Below are positions 9,899-22,343 of a DNA stretch of 64,000 nucleotides, piece by piece. A model generated the notes under the pieces. That model saw only the letters and a list, made by a program, of their open reading frames with translations, was not told the origin of the DNA and searched no databases. The DNA comes from Methanobacterium sp. (GTDB lineage Archaea; Methanobacteriota; Methanobacteria; Methanobacteriales; Methanobacteriaceae), in NCBI RefSeq assembly GCF_016217785.1, contig NZ_JACRGA010000005.1, forward strand, positions 310,001 through 374,000, read 5' to 3'. The position numbers and the translations under genes are program-made. The first letter of the stretch is position 1; each line of letters opens with the position of its first letter.

Positions 9899-10543
9899 TT
9901 AAAAAAATGCATCTAAACTACTCTGTTTTTCCTGGTGAACAATCTCATCCTGGGAATAACCCAATGAATCAATTATCCTGGAAACTGCCGGCAGGACCTG
10001 ATTGTCAATGTAATAGTTGGGATCGTAGTTGGCCACATCAGCATCTTCAAGGGGTTCTGCTCGTTGGCTTATGGGACCCCTTCCTTTAATCACTATGTAT
10101 CTTATTATGGAGCCACGTCCCACTTTCCGCCCTCTTGCAATGGCCTTTTTAGCAGCGAGAACGTGCGGTGCTCTTTGCTGATATTTATCAGGATTTTTGG
10201 TAAGCTGAGTGTGGATCACCAGATCTTTAAGAGGAGTTTCACCCTTTTTAATCTGGTCAATTACTTCTTTAATAATTTTAGCAGCTTTATCAGGAGATCC
10301 ATCCCTTAAAATAGCCATCATTACTTTTTCCTGGGTTTTTTTAGCAACTGGAGCCCAATCTCTCCGAACTAACTCCAAACCCTTAACCACAATTTTATCA
10401 TCCTGTATAAGGGCATACCTTTTTTTGGTGACAAAGAAACCCCTTTCATAGAATCCTTCAAATTCAAGTTCCATTCCCTGGGGTAATTCCTGGTTAACCG
10501 AAACCAAGAACTTGTCCACACTTTCTTTAATCGATTTGTCCAA
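9899..10543 (-). CDS. polB2: Family-B DNA polymerase, small split subunit (PolB2)
   Basis: A protein of 214 residues that matches the C-terminal part of archaeal family-B DNA polymerases: FVTKKRYALI (the KKRY motif that contacts the primer-template), VKGLELVRRDW and the thumb region with DPNYYIDNQVLPAV. In Methanothermobacter the polymerase is known to be split into a large PolB1 and a small PolB2 subunit; this is the small one, and PolB1 lies outside the window. The last eight residues, QSSLDAFF, form a PIP box for binding the PCNA clamp. GGTG followed by six bases leads to TTG 10543; the GTG at 10552 lies inside that site and is the alternative start. Confidence 0.9.
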   Translation of the reverse strand: MDKSIKESVDKFLVSVNQELPQGMELEFEGFYERGFFVTKKRYALIQDDKIVVKGLELVRRDWAPVAKKTQEKVMMAILRDGSPDKAAKIIKEVIDQIKKGETPLKDLVIHTQLTKNPDKYQQRAPHVLAAKKAIARGRKVGRGSIIRYIVIKGRGPISQRAEPLEDADVANYDPNYYIDNQVLPAVSRIIDSLGYSQDEIVHQEKQSSLDAFF

Positions 10544-10646
10544 TGTTAACACCCATTATTAGAATTCAAGTTCCTTACTGATTGTTATAGTGTAAATATT
10601 ATAATGATTGAGTGTTATAATGGCAGTTCAGAGATATTTGAGAGGG

Positions 10647-10662
10647 TAATTAAAAAAAAGGT
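10647..10662 (-). terminator. T-run terminator of the S8e gene
   Basis: On the minus strand a run of eight T lies about 20 bases after the S8e stop codon. No strong hairpin precedes it. It separates S8e from polB2. Confidence 0.45.
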
Positions 10663-10680
10663 ATTAAAATAGGATTAAAC

Positions 10681-11064
10681 CTATTCTTCCATGAGGATTC
10701 CGTTGATAATACCATCTTGACCAGGTCGGGAGGTCACTTTAACCTTACCTGCACTGGTTTCAACAACAGCACCCTTGGTGATGATATTTCTCCTTACGAA
10801 GTGAGTGTTAGCATGGTTTTCCACCACACTGGTGATCTCGGCTAACTGCACCTTCTTGGTTTTAGGATCAACCACGTTGATTTTCTCCGCATTGGTGAGA
10901 CGTATCTTCTCGTTACCACCTTTGGTTCTTATGGTTTTGATCTTCCTGTCTCCAATTTTGGTTTCTGCAGGTTCCCTACCGAATTCCATTTTTCTTTTGT
11001 TACGATTAGTCTTAGCCCGCGCACCAGTAGCTTTTCTCACGGATGTTCCTTGCCAAATTGCCAT
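10681..11064 (-). CDS. rps8e: Ribosomal protein S8e
   Basis: A protein of 127 residues, full length for archaeal S8e. Recognisable parts are the basic N-terminus (AIWQGTSVRKATGARAKTNRNK), the central EKIRLTNAEKINVVDP and the end GQDGIINGILMEE. S8e belongs to the small ribosomal subunit and is found in archaea and eukaryotes. GAGGTG precedes ATG 11064. The 450 bases upstream, shared with the divergent dehydrogenase gene, must hold its promoter. Confidence 0.97.
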   Translation of the reverse strand: MAIWQGTSVRKATGARAKTNRNKRKMEFGREPAETKIGDRKIKTIRTKGGNEKIRLTNAEKINVVDPKTKKVQLAEITSVVENHANTHFVRRNIITKGAVVETSAGKVKVTSRPGQDGIINGILMEE

Positions 11065-11518
11065 TTAAATTCACCTCTATTAGCTTAATTTCTATTTATT
11101 TTACAAATAAGTTACGGAAATATCATATTCAAATATATTCCTATTGGAGTGTAAAAAAGTCTTCACTAAATCTTCATCTCCAGATATATGATTTTACTAA
11201 AGTATGATATATTAACCTTTCCCTTATATTACTTCCAGGATTTTCTACTGTTAACAATTTATCCCATTAACTACGATATTAAAAATTCATTAAAAAATAA
11301 TTTCACTAACCACTAATCAATTTAAAGAATTATTGGATGGAATAATATAATTAGTGTGGAATCTATAAAAATATTATTTAATCTTATATAGTTTCAAACT
11401 ATTTAAGTTCAAGGTTTATTCAAAGATTAGGATTATTTGGAGATTTTAAGACCTATTTGAAGGATAATCCGTGAATGCGAATAATTGAAGTGGATGTTTA
11501 ATTTTTTGTGGGGATACC
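11065..11518. promoter_or_regulatory. AT-rich divergent intergenic region
   Basis: About 450 bases between S8e (minus) and the iron alcohol dehydrogenase (plus), both starting away from it. It is very AT-rich and holds several TATA-like stretches (for example CTTATATAG near 11384) but no repeat, RNA gene or open frame that I can support. It presumably carries both promoters. Confidence 0.4.
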
Positions 11519-12679
11519 ATGGAAAGTGTATTGGAATTAAGAAAATTCGTGGCTCCAGAATTTATCTTTGGTTCAGGGGCACGATTACTGGTAGGGAGAT
11601 ATGCTAAAAATTTTGGGGCCCGAAAAGTGTTAATTGTCACAGACCCTGATATCAGAGGTTCAGGACTGGTTAACCCTGTTTTTGATGCTTTAAAAGATGA
11701 AAAAATTGATTATGAGATATATTCAGATATTAAATCAAACCCCACTGCACTTCAGGTTATGGAAGGAGCCAAAGTTTACTTAAATGAAAATTGCAACTTC
11801 ATTGTGGCAGTGGGTGGCGGGAGTGCCATGGACTGTGCCAAGGCCATAGGGATTGTCAGCTCCAACAAAAAAGAGGTAAATGAATTTGAAGGTGTGGACA
11901 AAGTTCAAATCCCATCTCCACCCCTTATATGCATCCCCACAACTGCAGGAAGTGCAGCAGATGTCTCCCAATTTGCAATTATAACTGATTCCCGAAGAAA
12001 ATTAAAAATGGCCATAGTTAGTAAAACTGTGGTACCGGATGTGGCCCTGATTGATCCGGAAACAACACTTACCATGGACCGATCTTTAACAATCAACACC
12101 GGTTTTGATGTTTTAAGCCATGCAGTAGAGGCATTTGTATCCAATGCCAGTTCCCCTATCACTGATCTGCATGCACTGGAAGCCATCAAGCTGGTCGCAT
12201 CTAACCTTATTCCAGTCAGCAATGATCTGGGTAATATTGATCTGAGGGCTAAAATGATGTTGAGCTCTTTAAATGCAGGATTAGCATTTTCCAATGCAAG
12301 CCTTGGATTGGTGCATGCAATGGCACATAGTCTGGGTGGTTTCCTGGATCTGCCCCATGGAGAATGCAATGCACTACTTCTGGATCATGTGGTGGGATTT
12401 AACTTTGATGAAGAGAGCAGAAAATACAAGGAAATTGCCAGAGCTTTGGGCCTGGAAATTGATGGAATGAATGATGAAGAAATTAAAATAACTCTAATAA
12501 ATGGAATAAGGGATTTGAAAGCTGAAGCTGATGTAAATTACTCCCTTAAGGATGTTGGAGTCACTGCCAGTGATATTCCTGAACTTGCGGGTAAAGCCAT
12601 GAATGACGCCTGCATCATAACCAATCCCCGGAGACCAACCCAGAAGGATGTAGAGGAGATATTTAAAAATGCGCTCTGA
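11519..12679 (+). CDS. Iron-containing alcohol dehydrogenase
   Basis: A protein of 386 residues of the iron-dependent alcohol dehydrogenase family. The NAD(P)-binding segment VAVGGGSAMDCAKA is at residue 96, and the four metal ligands are all present: Asp197 and His201 in TGFDVLSHAVEAF, His266 in GLVHAMAH and His280 in LPHGECNALL. The family oxidises alcohols or reduces aldehydes; the substrate is not readable. Residues 147-152 (AADVSQ) differ from the usual TGSE pattern. The stop lies 11 bases inside the following histidine kinase gene, so the two are translated together. This pairing suggests the kinase may sense a state related to the dehydrogenase reaction, which is inference. Confidence 0.9.
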   Translation: MESVLELRKFVAPEFIFGSGARLLVGRYAKNFGARKVLIVTDPDIRGSGLVNPVFDALKDEKIDYEIYSDIKSNPTALQVMEGAKVYLNENCNFIVAVGGGSAMDCAKAIGIVSSNKKEVNEFEGVDKVQIPSPPLICIPTTAGSAADVSQFAIITDSRRKLKMAIVSKTVVPDVALIDPETTLTMDRSLTINTGFDVLSHAVEAFVSNASSPITDLHALEAIKLVASNLIPVSNDLGNIDLRAKMMLSSLNAGLAFSNASLGLVHAMAHSLGGFLDLPHGECNALLLDHVVGFNFDEESRKYKEIARALGLEIDGMNDEEIKITLINGIRDLKAEADVNYSLKDVGVTASDIPELAGKAMNDACIITNPRRPTQKDVEEIFKNAL

Positions 12680-13796
12680 TCTAGAGGATAATTGGGATTC
12701 CATTCGTGAGAAAATAATAGGATTAGGCGAACAATCCATAAGAAAAAGTTACTATCCAGAACTGCAGCAGAGACTCTCTGAACTGGAAAGATTCAGGGCA
12801 CTGTTGGATGAAACCAATGAAGCAATTTTTCTTTCAGAAGTTCCATCTGGCCATTTTGCAGATGTGAATAATTCCGCCTGCCAACAGCTGGGATATCATG
12901 CTGGAAAAATGCTGGAAATGAAAGTGGAGGATATAATTGCTCCCGATAAACTGGATGAAATGAGAACAATTATTTTCAGTTTATTTGATGGGAAACACCT
13001 CCAAAACCGCAAAACCATTGAAACAGTCTTACAACGTAGTGACAACTCCCAGATCAATGTGGAAATGAGCATAAGTCTGGTAAAGTTCGGTGATATATTC
13101 TACACAGTAATGGTGGCCAGGGACATTACCGAGCGAAAAGAGTTTGAAAATGCTCTCAAATCTTCACTTAAAGAAAAAGAAGTCCTAATAAGGGAAATCC
13201 ATCACAGAGTTAAAAATAACATGCAGATTATTTCCAGTTTACTCAACCTCCAGAAACAGTACGTTAACGATGAAGAGGCTGTTAACGTTCTTAAAGAAAG
13301 CCAGAACAGGGTTAAATCCATGGCAATGATCCATGAAAAACTCTATAAATCACGCAATTTCTCGGAAATTAACTTCGCAGACTACATCCGGAGTCTGGTT
13401 TCTGATCTATTCTATTCCTATGGTGTGGATTCAAACCGGGTTAAAACCATCATTGTGCTGGAAGAAGTGATGATGGGGCTGGAAACAGCCATTCCCTGTG
13501 GTCTTATCGTAAGTGAACTGGTAACTAACACCCTGAAATATGCGTTTCCCCCTCAGGAGAAGGGTGAGTTCAGAATTGAACTCCATTCATATAAGGATGG
13601 TCTTTACGACCTGATCATCAGTGATAATGGTGTGGGGATACCGGAAAACATAGACTTTGACGAGACTGACACACTGGGATTACAACTGGTAAACAGCCTG
13701 GTGAATCAACTGGAAGGTACCGTTGAATTAACCAGACATAATGGGACTGAGTTCAAGATCAAGTTTAAAGAGCTGGAGTATAAAGAACGGATGTAA
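12669..13796 (+). CDS. PAS domain sensor histidine kinase, HisKA_2 type
   Basis: A protein of 375 residues with no membrane helix. A PAS domain covers about residues 38-155, ending in the typical VARDITERKEFE. A HisKA_2 region follows with the phosphorylated His in REIHHRVKNNMQII (His179). The ATPase domain is at 240-370: N-box SELVTNTLKYAF, G1-box ISDNGVGIP and a glycine-poor lid TLGLQLVNSLV. It is a cytoplasmic sensor. No response regulator is next to it. The gene starts 11 bases before the stop of the alcohol dehydrogenase gene. Confidence 0.88.
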   Translation: MRSDLEDNWDSIREKIIGLGEQSIRKSYYPELQQRLSELERFRALLDETNEAIFLSEVPSGHFADVNNSACQQLGYHAGKMLEMKVEDIIAPDKLDEMRTIIFSLFDGKHLQNRKTIETVLQRSDNSQINVEMSISLVKFGDIFYTVMVARDITERKEFENALKSSLKEKEVLIREIHHRVKNNMQIISSLLNLQKQYVNDEEAVNVLKESQNRVKSMAMIHEKLYKSRNFSEINFADYIRSLVSDLFYSYGVDSNRVKTIIVLEEVMMGLETAIPCGLIVSELVTNTLKYAFPPQEKGEFRIELHSYKDGLYDLIISDNGVGIPENIDFDETDTLGLQLVNSLVNQLEGTVELTRHNGTEFKIKFKELEYKERM

Positions 13797-13884
13797 AAGC
13801 AGTGAATTAAATATACCCTTCTGAAATCCTTTTATAATCAATTAATCTTTTTAAATCAATCTAATCCTTTGGGGCATGTTAATC

Positions 13885-13897
13885 CTCTTTTTTTCAT
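13885..13897 (+). terminator. T-run terminator of the dehydrogenase-kinase operon
   Basis: A run of seven T about 90 bases after the kinase stop, just before the convergent phospholipase-D-like gene ends. A weak archaeal terminator signal. Confidence 0.35.
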
Positions 13898-13910
13898 TAG
13901 TCCCTTATTA

Positions 13911-17528
<3,618 letters not shown>

Positions 17529-17602
17529 CAATTATAAACTAAAAATGAGTGTTTTTAGCAGAACAATGTCAAAATTTATGAAGAACACAACAGGTGATTA
17601 TG

Positions 17603-18010
17603 ATGCAGGAATTTTGGGGTAGAAGACTGGCTGCTTTAATAATTGATGCAATTTTCATCACTCTACTTATGTGGGTCTTAACTGCCATAATTTACCCAGT
17701 ACTAGCATGGACTAATCTATATTCAGTTTTGAACTACTGGCTTGTATTGTTGGGTGTGCTGATAATTTTATACTTTACCTTAATGGAAGGAAAATGGTTC
17801 ACCACACTGGGCAAAGGCTTAATGAAGCTTAAAGTGCAGGCTGCTGATGGAGATATGAACTATAAAATGGCATTCCTACGAAACATCTCTAAATTCCTCT
17901 GGATCCCACTGGTGCTTGACATAATAATAGGGTTTGCCAGAAGTAAAGAAGGAACACGGCAAAGATATCTGGACCAAGTTGCCAGGACCACTGTAATTAA
18001 AGTGGAATAA
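17603..18010 (+). CDS. RDD family membrane protein
   Basis: A protein of 135 residues with three or four hydrophobic helices. It starts with FWGRRLAALIIDAIF, which is the Arg-Asp pattern that names the family, and has GKGLMKLKVQ in the middle and the Arg-rich segment RQRYLDQVA near the end. RDD proteins are membrane proteins of mostly unknown role, sometimes linked to ion transport. ATG 17603 is chosen because GGTG lies six bases upstream. It follows hypE by 70 bases; a shared transcript is possible. Confidence 0.75.
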   Translation: MQEFWGRRLAALIIDAIFITLLMWVLTAIIYPVLAWTNLYSVLNYWLVLLGVLIILYFTLMEGKWFTTLGKGLMKLKVQAADGDMNYKMAFLRNISKFLWIPLVLDIIIGFARSKEGTRQRYLDQVARTTVIKVE

Positions 18011-18039
18011 TTAAAAAGGACTATACTTATTTAAATTCT

Positions 18040-18049
18040 ATTTTTTTTG
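18040..18049 (+). terminator. T-run terminator after the RDD gene
   Basis: Eight T in a row, 30 bases after the stop. Typical archaeal terminator without hairpin. Confidence 0.45.
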
Positions 18050-18162
18050 GAAATTCGTCGAATCTAGAAAATAAAAAGAAAAAAATTTGGAAAAGAGGAT
18101 CTAATGGTAGGTTCTCCAGTTTTCCATTGTTTTTTATCTGGAGTTTTATATTGTTTTTAATG

Positions 18163-18432
18163 TTATTCATCCACGATCTTAACCAGTTGAACCTCTTCTG
18201 GTTGAGATATGGCCCTGGCGATTAGTATGGTCGCCACCACAGCTATAATGGTGATGACCACTGCATATATTAATAAACCCCATAAATCACTTCCTTTTGG
18301 AAGAAACTGCAATATAATTGCTTTTATTGCTTCATTCCATGCTAGTGCTGCGATTAATCCAAATGCGGTGGTGATTAATGTTGCAATGGTTTGAAGTACC
18401 TGTCCTTTAACTTCGTTGGCCTTTTTTTTCAT
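18163..18432 (-). CDS. DUF5654 family small membrane protein
   Basis: A protein of 89 residues with a basic start (KKKANEVKGQ), two hydrophobic helices and an acidic tail. The segment TTAFGLIAALAWNEAIKAI is the recognisable part of DUF5654, a family of archaeal and bacterial small membrane proteins without known function. GGAGGGG precedes ATG 18432. It stands alone and is convergent with the RDD gene. Confidence 0.7.
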   Translation of the reverse strand: MKKKANEVKGQVLQTIATLITTAFGLIAALAWNEAIKAIILQFLPKGSDLWGLLIYAVVITIIAVVATILIARAISQPEEVQLVKIVDE

Positions 18433-18893
18433 ATGTTCCCCTCCTTACAAGAAATACTTACATATTATTTTTGTATGAGAATTTATATAAATTTTAAATC
18501 TGGAGGACGATTTAGGGATATTATATGGGGAATTTTCTCTAGAAAAGGTTTTATACAAATCGATGGCTTAAATTTACTGTAAATAACAATAATTCAAGCC
18601 AAAATCTATTATTTTCAATAAATATTATTAAAAGTTGAAATAGATTATAACACATTAATGGTAGTAAAGATAGTCTAAAGAAGCGAAAATTCACTTAGTA
18701 TGCTGGAAATAACACACAGAATAAAAATAATTGGATTTGAAAAGTGAAGGAGAATCTATCAATCGCCAAACGTAGATATATTAAAATAATAGAATCAAAA
18801 ACATATGTTAAGGATTAATAGGATCTTTTCGGTTTACCCTTTTGTATCAATTAAACTGGAAAAAATAAGGAATAAGAAGTACGGAAAGATAAT
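18433..18893. other. Intergenic region with a short upstream frame before cbiC
   Basis: About 460 AT-rich bases. A 30-codon frame runs from ATG 18805 to a TGA that overlaps the cbiC start (ATGA at 18894-18897). It has no recognisable product and no clear ribosome-binding site. Nothing else is visible; no cobalamin riboswitch elements were seen. Confidence 0.35.
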
Positions 18894-19523
18894 ATGAAAC
18901 CAATGTTCATGGGTGCATCTACAAAACAGGGCTATGAAATTGCTGCTAAAAGTAGAGAGATTGTAAGGTCCCTCATTGATGAAAAAACCCGGGATCTGAC
19001 ACCGGAGGAGAGATCCATAGTGGAACGGATAGTGCACTCCACTGCGGATCCCGAGTATGCGGATATAACTCGGATGAGTAGAAATTTTGTTGAAAAAGGT
19101 CTTGAGGCAATTTCTGAGGAAAAGGACATCCTGACTGACATCAGCATGGTAAAGGCAGGTATAAATAAGTATTCTGGGAGCGTTAAATGTTTTATCAATG
19201 ATGAAAGGGCTATCAAACTTGCAAAGCAACAGGAGATCACCCGTGCAGCCGCCGCCATGGAAGTGGCGGCTAGTGATGATTTTGACGGGGTGGTGGTAAT
19301 TGGAAACGCCCCCACTGCACTGTGGAAAGTAATAGAACTGGTGGAAGCTGGATCAATGGATGTCAAAGCAGTAGTTGGTGTACCGGTTGGATTTGTGGGC
19401 GCAGCAGAGTCTAAAAAAGCACTTCAGGAAACTTCAATTCCTAATCTGGTTACAGAAGGTCCTAAAGGTGGGACTCCAGTTGCTGTGGCTGCGGTGAATT
19501 CCTTAATCAATATTACGAGATAA
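18894..19523 (+). CDS. cbiC: Cobalt-precorrin-8 methylmutase
   Basis: A protein of 209 residues, full length for CbiC/CobH. The catalytic His lies in ERIVHSTADPEYAD near residue 49. ITRAAAAMEVAA and VVGVPVGFVGAAESKKAL are conserved parts of the family, and the latter shapes the corrin site. The enzyme moves the methyl group from C11 to C12 in cobalt-precorrin-8 to form cobyrinate, part of the anaerobic B12 pathway. A weak GGAAAG lies before ATG 18894. The next gene, hemL, starts 42 bases later (by my start choice), so the two tetrapyrrole genes probably form an operon. Confidence 0.96.
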   Translation: MKPMFMGASTKQGYEIAAKSREIVRSLIDEKTRDLTPEERSIVERIVHSTADPEYADITRMSRNFVEKGLEAISEEKDILTDISMVKAGINKYSGSVKCFINDERAIKLAKQQEITRAAAAMEVAASDDFDGVVVIGNAPTALWKVIELVEAGSMDVKAVVGVPVGFVGAAESKKALQETSIPNLVTEGPKGGTPVAVAAVNSLINITR

Positions 19524-19565
19524 TCTGTGGTAAACAAACATTTAGAACATTTAGGAGAAGATGAC

Positions 19566-20831
19566 ATGAAATCTGAAGACCTATTCAAAGATGCTAAAAA
19601 CTATCTTCCAGGAGGAGTTGACTCCCCAGTAAGGGCCATTAAACCATACCCCTTCTTTGCTCTTAAAGGAGAAGGATCTAACCTGTTCGATGTGGATGGA
19701 AACAGCTACCTGGATTATTGCCTAGCCTACGGGCCACTGGTTCTGGGTCATGCCTACCCTCCAGTGATGGAAGCAGTTTCAAAGCAACTATTAAAGGGCT
19801 CGGCCTATGGTGTTCCCATTGAGAAAGAGATTAAACTGGCCAAGGAAGTTGTAAAAAGGGTGCCCTGTGCAGAGATGGTTCGTTTTGTTAACTCAGGTAC
19901 CGAAGCCACTATGAGTGCCATCCGCCTGGCCAGGGCAGTCACCGGTAAAAATAAGATAGTGAAATTTGAAGGAGCATACCACGGTGCCCATGACTACGTC
20001 CTGGTAAAATCAGGATCCGGTGCCGTAGGATTACCAGATTCCCCAGGAGTCCCAGAAGAGACAACCAAAAACACCTTACTGGTCCCCTTTAATGATGCAG
20101 GAGCTATCAGCCATCTGGTGAAGAAGGAGAAGGATGATCTGGCTGCCATTATTTTGGAACCAGTTATGGGTAACGTGGGTTGTATACCTCCTAAAAGAGA
20201 GTTCCTAGAATTTTTACGGGAAATAACTACTGAAAATGGCATAATACTCATATTTGACGAAGTAATCACCGGTTTTAGGATAGCTGCTGGTGGCGCCCAA
20301 GAATATTTCGGTGTAACACCGGACCTGGTGACCATGGGAAAAATATTAGGGGGAGGATTCCCCATGGGTGCATTTGCAGGTAAAAGGGAATTCATGGAAC
20401 GCATAGCTCCTCAGGGGGATGTTTACCAGGCAGGAACCTTTAATGGAAACCCCATATCAATCACTGCCGGCCTTGAAACCATGAAACATCTGGATGAAAA
20501 ATTTTATAAGGAATCAGAAGTTAAGGGACTGAAGATGCGCCGAGGACTGGAAAACATCCTGGAAGATGCATCCTTAGATTATCAGGTGGCAGGTATCTCA
20601 TCAATGTTCCAGATATACTTCACCCCTAGTGAGGTATGGGACTATACCCAGGCTAAAACTGCTGACACCGAGAAATTCAACACCTACTTCCAAACTCTGC
20701 TAACCAACGGAGTTTTCATTCCCCCATCCCAGTTTGAGTGCTGTTTCATATCCCAGGCCCATTCATCCGAGGACATCCAGATAACCCTGGAAGGAATGGA
20801 AAAAGGAATTAAAGCTGCTGAAAAAAAGTGA
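19566..20831 (+). CDS. hemL: Glutamate-1-semialdehyde 2,1-aminomutase
   Basis: A protein of 421 residues, the usual length. Motifs: LPGGVDSPVRA at the N-terminus, VNSGTEATMSAIRLAR for cofactor phosphate, and FDEVITGFR. The PLP-binding Lys is in VTMGKILGGGFPMGAF near residue 260. It converts glutamate-1-semialdehyde to 5-aminolevulinate, the entry point for heme, siroheme, F430 and B12. ATG 19566 has AGGAG eight bases upstream; the longer frame from 19527 would add 13 residues not seen in this family. Cytoplasmic. Confidence 0.96.
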   Translation: MKSEDLFKDAKNYLPGGVDSPVRAIKPYPFFALKGEGSNLFDVDGNSYLDYCLAYGPLVLGHAYPPVMEAVSKQLLKGSAYGVPIEKEIKLAKEVVKRVPCAEMVRFVNSGTEATMSAIRLARAVTGKNKIVKFEGAYHGAHDYVLVKSGSGAVGLPDSPGVPEETTKNTLLVPFNDAGAISHLVKKEKDDLAAIILEPVMGNVGCIPPKREFLEFLREITTENGIILIFDEVITGFRIAAGGAQEYFGVTPDLVTMGKILGGGFPMGAFAGKREFMERIAPQGDVYQAGTFNGNPISITAGLETMKHLDEKFYKESEVKGLKMRRGLENILEDASLDYQVAGISSMFQIYFTPSEVWDYTQAKTADTEKFNTYFQTLLTNGVFIPPSQFECCFISQAHSSEDIQITLEGMEKGIKAAEKK

Positions 20832-20835
20832 AAAA

Positions 20836-21345
20836 ATGGAAAAACCAGGGGGAAACTTTAATGATTCAATGCCAATGAAATCTATTTTGGTTTTGTATTC
20901 ATATCATCATCATAATACCGAAAAAATAGCGAATGTCTTCGTTAAAGTTCTTGATGCTGAAATAAAAACACCACAACAGATTAAACCCGAAAAACTTCAA
21001 GAATATGATTTGGTAGGTTTTGGTTCCGGGATTTATAGTGCAAAACACCATGAATCTCTACTTGAACTTGCTGATAAGTTACCTCAAGTGAACAATAAGA
21101 AAGCATTCCTTTTCTCAACCAGTGGCATAACTGGAAAATCCAAATCAGCCAAAGATCATTCAATGCTTAGGGAAAAACTGCTTTCTAAAGGTTACACGAT
21201 TGTTGATGAATTTCAATGTAAAGGATTTAACACCAATAGTTTTCTTAAACTATTTGGAGGGATGAATAAGGGCAGACCTAATGTAAAAGACCTTAAAAAT
21301 GCGGAAGAGTTTGTTAATAAGCTGAAAAGAACAAAGGTATATTAA
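20836..21345 (+). CDS. Flavodoxin domain protein
   Basis: A protein of 169 residues of flavodoxin fold. The FMN phosphate loop is LYSYHHHNTEKIANVF; it has three His in place of the more usual Ser/Thr-Gly residues. GFGSGIYSAKHHE is the second FMN-binding loop and FLFSTSGITGKS the third. It starts five bases after hemL and was probably produced from the same transcript. Electron carrier or electron-transfer domain; the partner is unknown. The first 12 residues (EKPGGNFNDSMP) may not be translated, since Met14 also fits the beginning of the fold. Confidence 0.82.
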   Translation: MEKPGGNFNDSMPMKSILVLYSYHHHNTEKIANVFVKVLDAEIKTPQQIKPEKLQEYDLVGFGSGIYSAKHHESLLELADKLPQVNNKKAFLFSTSGITGKSKSAKDHSMLREKLLSKGYTIVDEFQCKGFNTNSFLKLFGGMNKGRPNVKDLKNAEEFVNKLKRTKVY

Positions 21346-21536
21346 AAGAACACTAAAATTGGAATTTAATCATTTGTATAAATCATTTTGTAAAATTACA
21401 ATCTAATATGGGGGATAAGATTAATATTTTAAAATTTATGAGATAACCTCATTTTCAATAAAACAAAAATAACTCTTTAAACTATTTCTTTTTTAATCTG
21501 AATTTTAAATATTTCCTGTTTAATCAAAACATTTAG

Positions 21537-22184
21537 TTAAACTATTTCACCGGCCAGTGTTAAGACCAGAACTGTTATCAATAACACTATGGCTGCACCT
21601 AAAAAGCCAATGGGACCCATTCTCCTGGAAGCTGATTTTAATTTTGATGGGCCGTTATTTTCTTCAAGGGCTCTTTTCTCATCAACCAGCATCATTAAAC
21701 GATTCACCTCAATAACATCATCCGTGGCAATTTTCTGATGATCATGGCCTTTTTTAGAACTAAGTTCATCTAAATTATCCCATAAATCCCCTTTATCCTG
21801 TCTGAGGGTGGTTAAAACTTCATCAGAGACTGGGTCATGTTTTTCAAAACGATTCATTATGAATTCGCTTCCTGATTCCTTAGAATTGTTAGGGGTGGTG
21901 GAATGGATAGTTACTGGTTTTTTAAGATGATCCAAATCTTTAACTTCTTCAGGTTTAATTAAATCAGAACCGGGATGGGTGGAACTGAATTTTAAAGTGC
22001 CTTCTGAGAGTGCCATTGATTCATAATAGGTAAGGGAACTTCCACATTCACACTTTTCAAAGTCATCTGGAGATTCGTTTCCCTGTAACTTGTAATAACC
22101 ATTACATTCAGAGCAAACTAGATATCCTGTTGAATTATCCGAAAATTTTCGGGAATTATGGGGGGTTTTTCCTTCAAAAACCAT
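21537..22184 (-). CDS. Zinc-ribbon protein with C-terminal membrane anchor
   Basis: A protein of 215 residues. The N-terminus has a zinc ribbon: YLVCSECNGYYKLQ near residue 20 and KCECGSSLTYYE near residue 43, giving CxxC and CxC. A charged, probably unfolded middle follows (residues 60-190). One hydrophobic helix (GFLGAAIVLLITVLVLTLAG) ends the protein. No known family name comes to mind; the ribbon style appears in several membrane proteins of Methanobacterium. A decayed copy of the same ribbon seems to lie at 44628-44753. GGTG precedes the ATG. Confidence 0.65.
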   Translation of the reverse strand: MVFEGKTPHNSRKFSDNSTGYLVCSECNGYYKLQGNESPDDFEKCECGSSLTYYESMALSEGTLKFSSTHPGSDLIKPEEVKDLDHLKKPVTIHSTTPNNSKESGSEFIMNRFEKHDPVSDEVLTTLRQDKGDLWDNLDELSSKKGHDHQKIATDDVIEVNRLMMLVDEKRALEENNGPSKLKSASRRMGPIGFLGAAIVLLITVLVLTLAGEIV

Positions 22185-22343
22185 TAAAACACCTTCATTT
22201 TTTTTTGCCGGGTTAAATACATTGTAACTCTCATTGAAAATATATTTAACTTATTTATCATTGAGTTTTTGATCCAATTGAAACTCCTAAACGTTCAATT
22301 TTAGTATGATAAAATCAGTTCTAACTTTTTATGGTGGTCAGTT

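Noticed and set aside
9850..10089. 79-codon plus-strand frame over polB2
   Set aside because: Antisense to a well-supported polymerase subunit; no support.
18433..18893. Cobalamin riboswitch upstream of cbiC
   Set aside because: No B12-box or four-way structure was found, and such riboswitches are not expected in this group.
20981..21163. 60-codon minus-strand frame within the flavodoxin gene
   Set aside because: Fully overlapped by a well-supported gene with conserved motifs.
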